51,953 nucleotides of DNA from an uncultured Bacteroidales bacterium. GTDB taxonomy: Bacteria; Bacteroidota; Bacteroidia; Bacteroidales; Bacteroidaceae. Numbering within the stretch: the first letter of the stretch is position 1; each line of letters begins with the position of its first letter. A program made the position numbers and the translations under genes. Positions 34,751-41,952 of this stretch are shown piece by piece. Where the stretch lies: positions 1 through 51,953 of the forward strand of contig CACZMI010000012.1 of assembly GCA_902782245.1 (NCBI GenBank), written 5' to 3'. The notes below the pieces were generated by a model. It was not told the origin of the DNA and did no database searches. It saw nothing but the letters and a program-made list of their open reading frames with translations.

Positions 34751-36021
34751 CCTTATATAGACCCAATCAGATAGGCGGCTGCATCACGGAGATTGAATCC
34801 GCTGCCGGCACCAAGGTGTTCATTGATCTGGGGCATAACCTACCCAGGGGAGGTGAAGACGCCCCTGATGAATATGATTCGGATGAAGCCATAATGGAAC
34901 TTACCCTTGGAGCACAGGCTATCCTCTACACCCACATACACGGCGATCATATAGGATTGTTTAATCATGTACCCGATGGATTGAAGCAGTATGTAGGCCC
35001 ACTTGCAAAAGAGTTGATGCTCCACAAGTACAAACACATGAGTCATATTCCTGGAGAGGAAGAACTATATGAAGGGTATATCAAGCAGCTGGAACGATTT
35101 GAGGTCTATGATAAAGGACACGAATTCAAGATTGGTGATATTACTATAACTCCTTTCCAGGTGAGTCATTCTGCTGCAGACTCTTATATGCTGCTTATAG
35201 ACTGCGATGGAAAGACCGTGTTGCACACTGGTGACTTCCGTGACCATGGTTATATGGGAACAGGAGTCTTTAAAGTACTGGAGCCGTACCATATAAAGGA
35301 CAATGTTGATGTTATGATAACGGAGGGTACAAATATTGGCAACACCAGCAAATCTATGCGTAAGGAATCTACGCTGAAGAAAGAATTTGCTGATGTTATC
35401 AAACAGTACAAGTATGTTTTTGTTATGTGCTCATCGACCGATGCAGACAGGCTTGAGTCCATATATGGAGCGAATATGCAATCTGTCAAAAGGCCATTTA
35501 TTACAGATGGGTATCAGAAAGAAGCTATGATGATATTGGCAGGAGCAGCAGATAATAAACGCCCATTCTATCATTTTGACAGTGTTGAGCCATATAGTTA
35601 TTGTCCAACAAACGAAAAACTGAACTGGCTGATGAAGAACAAAGGATTTGTGATGCTTATCCGCTGTTCTGATAAGTTCAAAAGGTTTCTTGAAAAGATA
35701 TTTCCATTGTGTACTCCAGAACAGAGCTGTATAGTGTATTCACAATATCACGGCTATATTGATAACAGGAAAGATAACACGGCCTTTAATCCTATTGCTT
35801 ATGATTTCATTCAGCAGTTTAAAGAGCGAGGATTTGCTTTCCACGAAATTCATACTTCTGGGCATGCATCAGCTGAAACTATCAAGAAACTGATTGAAAC
35901 TGTCAATCCCAAGCAGTCTATTATTGGCATCCATAAAGACGAAAGACAAACATTAGAATCACTTGGCCTGAGCGATGAATTGAGAGGTAAAATAACCGCC
36001 AAACAGACCCTGGAACTATAA
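34741..36021 (+). CDS. Metallo-beta-lactamase/beta-CASP fold hydrolase, RNase J-like
   Basis: A 426-residue predicted nuclease. The metal-binding motif THIHGDH (residues 64-70) is followed by further ligand candidates His143 (QVSHSAADS) and Asp165 (LHTGDF). The 180-430 region fits a beta-CASP domain: VMITEGTN, VMCSSTDADR, the His motif HTSGHAS (371-377) and KQSIIGIHKD, which resembles motif C of RNase J and related RNA-processing enzymes. It is shorter than RNase J (about 550 residues). Coupling to the upstream nuclease-like gene (ten-base overlap) and the downstream phosphoesterase (two-base gap) points to one nucleic-acid-processing system. Confidence 0.82.
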   Translation: MRITLYRPNQIGGCITEIESAAGTKVFIDLGHNLPRGGEDAPDEYDSDEAIMELTLGAQAILYTHIHGDHIGLFNHVPDGLKQYVGPLAKELMLHKYKHMSHIPGEEELYEGYIKQLERFEVYDKGHEFKIGDITITPFQVSHSAADSYMLLIDCDGKTVLHTGDFRDHGYMGTGVFKVLEPYHIKDNVDVMITEGTNIGNTSKSMRKESTLKKEFADVIKQYKYVFVMCSSTDADRLESIYGANMQSVKRPFITDGYQKEAMMILAGAADNKRPFYHFDSVEPYSYCPTNEKLNWLMKNKGFVMLIRCSDKFKRFLEKIFPLCTPEQSCIVYSQYHGYIDNRKDNTAFNPIAYDFIQQFKERGFAFHEIHTSGHASAETIKKLIETVNPKQSIIGIHKDERQTLESLGLSDELRGKITAKQTLEL

Positions 36022-36023
36022 CT

Positions 36024-36674
36024 ATGCTGAGCATTCTGCACATTTCAGATACACATGGCCTTCACCGAAAACTAATGGATATGCCGGCAGCTGATGTCCT
36101 AGTTCATAGCGGGGACATTAGCAATAGTGGAACGGAGGCAGAGGTGTTGGATTTCATCAACTGGCTATCTGAACTGCCGTTCAAGTACAAGTTATTTGTT
36201 TGCGGGAACCACGACTGCTGTTTATGGGATGCTGAGGATATTGAAGATTTACCCGATGGCATTCACTTTTTACAGGACAGAAGTATCAAGATAAACGGTG
36301 TAGTTTTTAGCGGAATTGGCTATGATCATTCAGTAGATAAGATTGACCCAAAGGCGGATGTGGTTATTACACATGAACCTCCAACTATGATATTGGACTA
36401 TTCATCTGGAACTCACTGGGGGAACATTAAGATAAGGAAGCGGGTTGAAGAGATAAAACCCCGTTTCCACTTGTTTGGCCATACTCATGAAAGTTACGGC
36501 TTACAGATTATTGGAGCTACCAGATACTCTAACGCATCATTACTGAATGACAAACTTGAATTGGTAAACAAACCTAGAGCCCTATTGGGGTTCCCTACAG
36601 GGATAATGGGTAGAATGGCTATTAAGTATGTCGAAGAAAAAATTTTGAATAACGATAAACACAATGGGAAGTAA
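36024..36674 (+). CDS. Calcineurin-like metallophosphoesterase
   Basis: A 216-residue enzyme with a complete set of family metal-binding motifs: D9-x-H11 in ISDTHG, GD (30-31) in VHSGDIS, GNHD (61-64), ITHEPP and GHTHE. The size and motif spacing match the small cytoplasmic phosphoesterase group (MPPED-like) rather than the large exported nucleotidases. It may hydrolyse nucleotide or nucleic-acid phosphoesters; the substrate is unknown. It starts two bases after the beta-CASP gene and overlaps the WYL gene by 11 bases. Confidence 0.88.
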   Translation: MLSILHISDTHGLHRKLMDMPAADVLVHSGDISNSGTEAEVLDFINWLSELPFKYKLFVCGNHDCCLWDAEDIEDLPDGIHFLQDRSIKINGVVFSGIGYDHSVDKIDPKADVVITHEPPTMILDYSSGTHWGNIKIRKRVEEIKPRFHLFGHTHESYGLQIIGATRYSNASLLNDKLELVNKPRALLGFPTGIMGRMAIKYVEEKILNNDKHNGK

Positions 36675-37569
36675 GACAATAAACCGCTACGTATGGCTGC
36701 TGGACATACTGCTGCAGAAGAAAAAGCTGACGTTTGAGGAGATAAGCGGCCTGTGGGAAAGGAGTTGCCTGGGTGACGGCAACCCGTTGCCCTTACGGAC
36801 ATTCCATCAGCACAAGAGCGCTATTGAGGAGATGTTTGGCGTGGAGATAAAGTGCAATCCGTCTGACGGGTACCACTACTATATTGGCGAGCTGGACAAC
36901 TTCAGAAAGGACCGCACAAAGCAGTGGCTGTACAACTCTTTCACGCTGTCAAATATGATAATTGCCGGCCATAACATGAAGGGCCGGATTCTGTTTGAGG
37001 AGATTCCGCACGGTACTCAGTATCTGCAGACCATTATTGAGGCCATGCAGCAGAACCGGGTGCTGGAGATAGACTACCAGCCGTTTAAGGGCGACCATGC
37101 CATTTATCATCTGGCGCCGTACGCCATGAAGGTTTATAACAGGCGCTGGTATGTGGTGGGTAAGATGGATGAAGCAAACGGCATAAGGCATATTGCACTG
37201 GACAGAGTGATTGATCTGGCCGTGACAGATGTAGCCTTTAAGATGCCCAAGAAGTTTGATGCCGAGGAGTACTATGCCAACACAGTAGGCATATACGTGA
37301 GCGATGACCTTAAGCCCCAGACAGTACGCATACGCGTGTATGGTGATAAGGTTGATTATGTGCGCTCTCTGCCGCTACACAAGAGCCAGGAGGAGGTTGT
37401 GACCAAGAACGGCGAGTACAGCGAATTCAAGTATAAAGTGTGCCTTACTCCGGAGCTTACCACACAGCTGCTGTCCATGGGCGAATATGTGGAAGTACTG
37501 GAACCGAAGGAACTGAAAGACACAATGAAAGAACGCCTTAAAAAGGCCTTGAAAACCTACAAGGATTGA
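36664..37569 (+). CDS. WYL-domain transcriptional regulator
   Basis: A 301-residue predicted DNA-binding regulator. The N-terminal 90 residues form a winged helix-turn-helix region (INRYVWLLDILLQKKKLTFE, LPLRTFHQHKSAIEEMFGVE). The WYL domain is centred on residues 120-200 (VLEIDYQPFKGDHAIYHLAP, YNRRWYVVGKMDE), and a C-terminal WCX-like extension ends at DTMKERLKKALKTY. WYL regulators bind ligands such as nucleotides or nucleic acids and often control phage-defence operons (CapW/BrxR type). Being the last gene of the nuclease operon, it may autoregulate it or the divergent-function genes after it. Confidence 0.87.
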   Translation: MGSKTINRYVWLLDILLQKKKLTFEEISGLWERSCLGDGNPLPLRTFHQHKSAIEEMFGVEIKCNPSDGYHYYIGELDNFRKDRTKQWLYNSFTLSNMIIAGHNMKGRILFEEIPHGTQYLQTIIEAMQQNRVLEIDYQPFKGDHAIYHLAPYAMKVYNRRWYVVGKMDEANGIRHIALDRVIDLAVTDVAFKMPKKFDAEEYYANTVGIYVSDDLKPQTVRIRVYGDKVDYVRSLPLHKSQEEVVTKNGEYSEFKYKVCLTPELTTQLLSMGEYVEVLEPKELKDTMKERLKKALKTYKD

Positions 37570-37577
37570 AAAAAGCG

Positions 37578-37608
37578 CTATGCTGTGCAAGGTTTTTGCA
37601 TAGCATAG
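37578..37608. terminator. Inverted repeat after the WYL operon
   Basis: Arms CTATGCTGTGCAA (37578-37590) and TTGCATAGCATAG (37596-37608), one mismatch, with a five-base loop and a short T-run shortly after (ATTTTT at about 37613). It could be a weak terminator or an operator. Confidence 0.45.
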
Positions 37609-37643
37609 TAGGATTTTTCCATGAAAATGCACGTTTTACTACG

Positions 37644-37682
37644 TATATATATGGAGGGGTATAAACTTAAGCCATATATATA
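37644..37682 (+). promoter_or_regulatory. Perfect 11-bp inverted repeat overlapping the sigma-like gene start
   Basis: TATATATATGG (37644-37654) and CCATATATATA (37672-37682) are perfect complements separated by 17 bases. The right arm ends on the A of the ATG of the sigma-like gene. It could be an operator or an RNA hairpin that hides the start codon. Confidence 0.5.
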
Positions 37683-38251
37683 TGATGCAAAACGAAACTA
37701 TCAAGAATGAGGAACTGGAGATTATCCAGCGTGTAAAGAATGGTGTTGCCGGCGCAGAAGATGAGCTAAAGCAGTTTGAGGAACGCTACGTTGTAAAAGT
37801 TGCCGAGCAGTACAAAAACCAAGGTCTGGACCTTGCAGAACTAATTAATGATGGTAACAGCGGCCTGATAGAAGCAGCCAAGAGGTTTGATTCTACAAAA
37901 GGCATTATGTTCATGGCGTACGCCGTATGGTGGGTGCGTCAGTCAATCCTTGTGGCTCTGGCCAGAAAGTCTTATGATAAGAAAGAGCAGCTGGAAGAGC
38001 CCACACAAAAGAAACAGGAGACAAGCAACACGTCTCTTGATAAGGATATGGAGGACGCTCTGTCTATCCTGACCGACCGTGAGAGAGGCATAATCCAGAT
38101 GTTCTTTGGAATTGGCCAGAACGAGATGACCCTTGATGAGATTGCCGCTGCCTATAGCATCCCCCGGGAGCGTGTGCGCCAGATCAAGGAAAAGGCCATA
38201 CGCCGCTTGAGGAACAGCAAGAACAGTATCATTCGTGAATACATAGGTTGA
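37682..38251 (+). CDS. Compact sigma-70-family factor lacking region 3
   Basis: A 189-residue protein with a clear sigma region 2 (LDLAELINDGNSGLIEAAKR, residues 49-68, then FDSTKGIMFMAYAVWWVRQS) and a region 4 helix-turn-helix (LTDRERGIIQMFFGIGQ and LDEIAAAYSIPRERVRQIKE). These are primary-sigma-like rather than ECF-like, but the roughly 75-residue region 3 is replaced by a Gln/Lys-rich linker (KKEQLEEPTQKKQETSN). It would direct RNA polymerase to a special set of promoters or compete with RpoD. It heads a plus-strand run with the DnaE-like gene (27-base gap) and the FtsZ-like gene. Confidence 0.87.
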   Translation: MMQNETIKNEELEIIQRVKNGVAGAEDELKQFEERYVVKVAEQYKNQGLDLAELINDGNSGLIEAAKRFDSTKGIMFMAYAVWWVRQSILVALARKSYDKKEQLEEPTQKKQETSNTSLDKDMEDALSILTDRERGIIQMFFGIGQNEMTLDEIAAAYSIPRERVRQIKEKAIRRLRNSKNSIIREYIG

Positions 38252-38278
38252 TTAAGGAAACAAAACTGTATAAGGAAT

Positions 38279-39187
38279 ATGAATAATACGACTAGTGAAC
38301 AACTTAGAAAACTTGCGACCCTTGGCTTTAAATTGTGTTATGGAGCACATCCTGACAAGCAGGCTTTACTGAGACTGCTATGTGAATTAAGGCGTATTGA
38401 TGTGGCCGGATATGCTGGCTATTACCTTATGGCTTACATTATATTCAATGAAACAGCCCATTTATCTGGCATTAAAGTGTGGCCTAGAGGTGCAGTAGCA
38501 TCATCAATAGTTTGTCACATCATTTTGTTGACTAAAATGGATCCATTACGATACGGACTACATTCTGCCAGATTTGTGAACGAAGAGCCGCCAAGGTTCC
38601 AATTTGACATTGAGGAAGCGCGCTTTGATGAGTTCAAGGAGAAAGCAACAAAGGTATTGAAAAACAATCCAGACATTCTTGACTATGAAAGTGGCTGCAA
38701 ATATCTGCTTGGTGATTTACAATCTTCGAGCTACCTGAACGGGAGGAATGAAAGACCTTTTCCTAATAACATAGACGATGAAATAGCCGAATATGCCCTG
38801 AGTTTTCCGGGCACAATGACTCTGTATGAAACCTACAAAGAGAGGAAGAATGGCGCAACCTGGACACCTACCGGTATAACAAAGCTTGATGAGATCCTGG
38901 CACCCACTTACGGATTGCTGGCATATCAGGAACAGATGTTTGATATAATGAAGCTTTGTTTCAATGTGCATTGGACATTGCTGAACAAAGTAAGACTCTC
39001 AATACAGCGGGGTGAAACGGGACACATTGAAGAATACAAAAAGGAAGTGCAGCAAATGGTAAAAGACAATGATATTAATGCTGATGCATTTGAAACTATT
39101 TGGGGCGTACTTACCTCAAACCCTAAGGCTTTCTTAAAGGCCCATGCGGTTAGCAGGGTTGTATCTAGATGTTTTTATAACCAATAG
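38279..39187 (+). CDS. Miniature DnaE (DNA polymerase III alpha) relative, catalytically degenerate
   Basis: A 302-residue protein that lines up with two separated parts of the DnaE polymerase core. Residues 40-110 match the palm segment (AGYAGYYLMAYIIFNETAHL; WPRGAVASS where DnaE has GPGRGSxAGS; MDPLRYGLHSARFVNEE). Residues 166-300 match the later segment (DDEIAEYALSFPGTM, ERKNG, ILAPTYGLLAYQEQM, RLSIQRGETGHIEEYKKE, AFLKAHAVSRVV where DnaE has GYGFxKSHAVAYA). The PDxDxDF catalytic-Asp motif has become RFQFDIEEA, and the segment with the third Asp (KFDFLGL in DnaE) is absent, as are the PHP, finger-tip and clamp-binding parts. It is unlikely to polymerise; it may bind DNA, nucleotides or replisome partners. 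Confidence 0.7.
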   Translation: MNNTTSEQLRKLATLGFKLCYGAHPDKQALLRLLCELRRIDVAGYAGYYLMAYIIFNETAHLSGIKVWPRGAVASSIVCHIILLTKMDPLRYGLHSARFVNEEPPRFQFDIEEARFDEFKEKATKVLKNNPDILDYESGCKYLLGDLQSSSYLNGRNERPFPNNIDDEIAEYALSFPGTMTLYETYKERKNGATWTPTGITKLDEILAPTYGLLAYQEQMFDIMKLCFNVHWTLLNKVRLSIQRGETGHIEEYKKEVQQMVKDNDINADAFETIWGVLTSNPKAFLKAHAVSRVVSRCFYNQ

Positions 39188-39200
39188 AGAATTTGGGAAA

Positions 39201-39626
39201 ATGGAAAAGAAAGTTTTTAAAACGCAGGAGTTTCTGCGTCTAATCCAAAATGATGAGAACAGAAGGATTGAGTTCCTTGAAGATGTAATTAAGCCAGAAG
39301 GCGTTATTAGAATTGACATGAGGGATATAAACCTGGTATTGTCATGTGATGGTCAGATAGCAATAATCAAAGCTGAAGCCGACAATTTTGAAACTGCCTT
39401 GAATAACCTTTTAATAAACCCGCCATTAAAGAAAGACATTATCCTTAAGGCAAAAAGGTTACTGTTGTCTATTACTACTCAAAAAGATCTATTATTGGAT
39501 GATATGGCTTTTCTAAGAGCCTTTCTTGAAGGTTTTAAGAAATGCACTTATAATGCGTGGGGGTTGTTTATCAATGCTCATCAAAAAAGCGCCGTAAGTC
39601 TGGAATTATGGGCTGTGGGCGTTTAA
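39201..39626 (+). CDS. FtsZ C-terminal-domain-like small protein without GTPase domain
   Basis: A 141-residue protein. From about residue 22 it follows FtsZ from the end of helix H7 onward: FLEDVIKPEGVIRIDMRDIN corresponds to the H7-T7 loop (FtsZ INxDFADV), keeping the two acidic residues (Asp39, Asp42). Then AEADNFETALNNLLINPPLK matches the FtsZ GENRAxxAAxxAISxPLL helix, KAKRLLLSITTQKDLLLDDM matches GAKGVLVNITGGxDLxLxE, and the end LELWAVGV matches the xVSVVATGI strand. The nucleotide-binding N-terminal half is absent. The T7 loop contacts the neighbour's GTP in filaments, so this protein could cap or poison FtsZ. The start at 39201 is preferred because the upstream in-frame part overlaps the DnaE-like gene. 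Confidence 0.6.
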   Translation: MEKKVFKTQEFLRLIQNDENRRIEFLEDVIKPEGVIRIDMRDINLVLSCDGQIAIIKAEADNFETALNNLLINPPLKKDIILKAKRLLLSITTQKDLLLDDMAFLRAFLEGFKKCTYNAWGLFINAHQKSAVSLELWAVGV

Positions 39627-40249
39627 TGAGTGCGTAGCTCATCTGAATGCGTGCGATTTTGGACCGATGCGGGTTTGCCGCTGCGGTTTTGGACCGATGC
39701 GGGTTTGCCGCTGGTTTTAATCCGGACGTTTTAGGTCTGAAGCTCATGTGTGGCGGGCGCGAAAACGTCCGCCTTACGTTTGTACCAGGTGTGCGCTGGT
39801 TCTGAAAACGTGGACAGTTCATGTGAGGTGGTTTTGTGCCTGATATTAAAGCGTGCGTAGCTCAGCGATGCCGGAGCGATGGGTGGTCTGAAAGCGTAGG
39901 AAGATGGTGTGCCGCGGTGCAATATCCGGAGTGTTTGCGTACGTGGTTCATGCGATCCAGGTGTGTAGCTGGTGTAAGTGCGTGCGTCTTTTGTCCGAAG
40001 GTGCGATGTCCGGGCTGTGGCGGTGGTTTGTGAGATTTGGATATATGGCCCACTCCCCTACAGATGCATGTAAATACGGCAATTATGGAGGGTCTGGAGG
40101 ACTATTATAGCAGGTGTGCTGATACCAGGTACCACCTGGGATGAAAACACTACAAGTCTTATACTCAAAGGTAGCTCATCCGTACATCAAAGGGAACTCA
40201 CCCGAAAAACCTTAGCAATCTATTATAATGGATACGCTTCTGTTAGTCT
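39627..40249. other. Gene-free GC-richer stretch between two operons
   Basis: About 620 bases with only short frames whose products are low-complexity Arg/Cys/Trp mixes. It is rich in GTGCG and GCGTGCG words on the plus strand, holds a 30-base tandem duplication (39657-39713) and a small hairpin around ACCAGGTACCACCTGG (40113-40128). I see no promoter, RNA gene or recognisable protein remnant. Confidence 0.5.
39657..39713. repeat. 30-bp tandem duplication
   Basis: The unit TTTTGGACCGATGCGGGTTT followed by GCCGCTGCGG (39657-39686) is repeated directly at 39687-39713, the second copy lacking the last bases. There are only two copies. Confidence 0.8.
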
Positions 40250-40909
40250 TTATTTCAACAGAGTTGTCAAAGCATTAGAATGAGCCTCTATTGGACGAAA
40301 CTCTGGCCGATCTGTAAGTAAAACCTTCATTTTACCATCAGTAAAGATCGTTGCTGTGCAATCATATCCTCTGGATTCCGCCCATTTAATACTCTTTATT
40401 TCTTTTAGATTAGGAAATGCCTCAAAAAAAGGTTCTTCCCAGCGTGCTCCAGCTGTATTACCTGTTACCAAAACAACTATCTCTGGAGACAACAATTCTA
40501 CTTCTTTACGTATGATTTCTATTATGCTATCATACTGTGCATACCAAAGAGCGTTAGATGGATTTCCACCATCTGGGGCTATTTTACAAATGTTACTCCA
40601 TGCTACTTTAGAACGCCATGAATCACCATAGAAATCCCAAGCAAAATAGTATAAGAGATTGAAGAACGGTCGCCAATATTCTTTTTCAAGAACTGGCTCC
40701 AATTCATTAAATTTATCATCATCCCATCCATTTGTAGCACGACCATAAAAAATGATTCCTTTATTATGCTCTATTGGATATTCTCTACCGACTAAAGTAG
40801 TAAACACTCTCAACTTATCTATATCAAATTTATGAGAGTCATTCTTTATGGCATTCAACAACTTATCATATAGAGCCTTTATTTCCCGATTTTTCTTTAT
40901 GCTAATCAT
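40250..40909 (-). CDS. Possible uracil-DNA-glycosylase-fold protein
   Basis: A 219-residue protein, last of a three-gene minus-strand operon; its start overlaps the previous gene by four bases. The layout recalls the UDG superfamily: GIIFYGRATNGWDDD in the position of the water-activating loop, SNICKIAPDGGNPSNA like the NLxKCRPP region of family 4-5 enzymes, the helix-strand VELLSPEIVVLVTGNTAG, and a late DRPEFRPIEAHSNAL where UDGs have HPS. No exact catalytic motif is conserved, so assignment is tentative. The alternative is a conserved hypothetical with an unrelated Rossmann-like fold. Confidence 0.5.
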   Translation of the reverse strand: MISIKKNREIKALYDKLLNAIKNDSHKFDIDKLRVFTTLVGREYPIEHNKGIIFYGRATNGWDDDKFNELEPVLEKEYWRPFFNLLYYFAWDFYGDSWRSKVAWSNICKIAPDGGNPSNALWYAQYDSIIEIIRKEVELLSPEIVVLVTGNTAGARWEEPFFEAFPNLKEIKSIKWAESRGYDCTATIFTDGKMKVLLTDRPEFRPIEAHSNALTTLLK

Positions 40910-41937
40910 TTCTGGTAATTCCCTTCTTTTTTACTGTCATCTCTTTCAATATCACCTTTGTTTGAGCCAAACAACCCTCTTAGTCTTTGGCTGAATCTAC
41001 CTGGGAAATCAGAATAACAATATATAGCTGGACTGTCTTTGGAAAGGATTAAAGAATATTCTTTCTTACGATACTTATACATTATAACTATCAATGTTGC
41101 TACCTCTGCACGTATTGTTAATTCATTGAGTGCATTGTCTTTAGTTCCATTAATAGTGCCTATTTGGCCATCTATATCATTGATATATTCTGATGCTGTT
41201 TCTTGTCCTACATATTCAGCAATTCTTTCGGAAACCTTATCCACATCATTATACTCTATCTCTCTTGTTGTATGCATCTTCAAGCAACATCCATCATAAA
41301 TTACAAGTGTTGGTAACTTTTGTTTTTGGATCATCACAAGCATAGACTCATAAGAACAATACTCATAAGGGATTGTTACATCTTTTACATAAAGAGTCTT
41401 GTATGTCTGATATTCACCTGTAGTACCACAACTATAGCATGGCACCCTTCCAGAACCTTTGCAACTACTACACCATCCTGGATGATTAGTTAAACAATAT
41501 GGACATTTTGCCCCACTTGAAAGATATCCATGGTTACAATGTTTACAATAGCCTGTACCATTACAACTAGAACAACGAACTTCGCCCCTGCCATGACATT
41601 TTTCACATGTATGAGTATTTAATGTCGCGCCCAGCATAAAGTCTTTGTAACGGGGGATTTTATCAAATGCAGCGTCACCTATCGTCTTTAAATGAGTATT
41701 TACGGCTTCCTTGGAACTACCATTTAATCTGTGATCCTCATATGTATAGTTCACACACTTAAATTCCGTTTTTATATAGATTCCGGGGATATAATCAATC
41801 TTAATCAGGGTAGCATCATCGCCAACATTCAAGGCATTACCCATACGGTCTCCCAAAGCATTCAAGATTGCTCTCCAATCTTCGTTTTCCCAATATTTTG
41901 GAAAGCGGTCGTCCCTTTTACTTTTAAATGAACTCAT
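40906..41937 (-). CDS. DnaJ-type cysteine-rich zinc-finger protein
   Basis: A 343-residue protein with a central zinc-binding region (about residues 112-170) of CxxCxGxG type: CEKCHGRG, CSSCNGTG, CKHCNHGY, CPYC, CSSCKGSG and CYSCGTTG. There is no J-domain, so it is not a DnaJ cochaperone; similar modules occur in many uncharacterised proteins that bind unfolded protein or partners. The flanks are mixed alpha/beta (N-terminal WENEDWRAILNALGDRMGNA; later YEYCSYESMLVMIQKQKLPT). It lies 15 bases after the membrane-protein gene and overlaps the downstream gene by ATGA, so the three act together. Confidence 0.75.
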   Translation of the reverse strand: MSSFKSKRDDRFPKYWENEDWRAILNALGDRMGNALNVGDDATLIKIDYIPGIYIKTEFKCVNYTYEDHRLNGSSKEAVNTHLKTIGDAAFDKIPRYKDFMLGATLNTHTCEKCHGRGEVRCSSCNGTGYCKHCNHGYLSSGAKCPYCLTNHPGWCSSCKGSGRVPCYSCGTTGEYQTYKTLYVKDVTIPYEYCSYESMLVMIQKQKLPTLVIYDGCCLKMHTTREIEYNDVDKVSERIAEYVGQETASEYINDIDGQIGTINGTKDNALNELTIRAEVATLIVIMYKYRKKEYSLILSKDSPAIYCYSDFPGRFSQRLRGLFGSNKGDIERDDSKKEGNYQK

Positions 41938-41952
41938 AAAGTATCTATTATT

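Noticed and set aside
37682-39626. Simple prophage remnant
   Set aside because: No capsid, terminase, portal, integrase or lysis genes are found anywhere in the window.
39657-39713. 30-bp repeat considered as the start of a CRISPR array
   Set aside because: Only two directly adjacent copies, no spacer between them and no cas genes.
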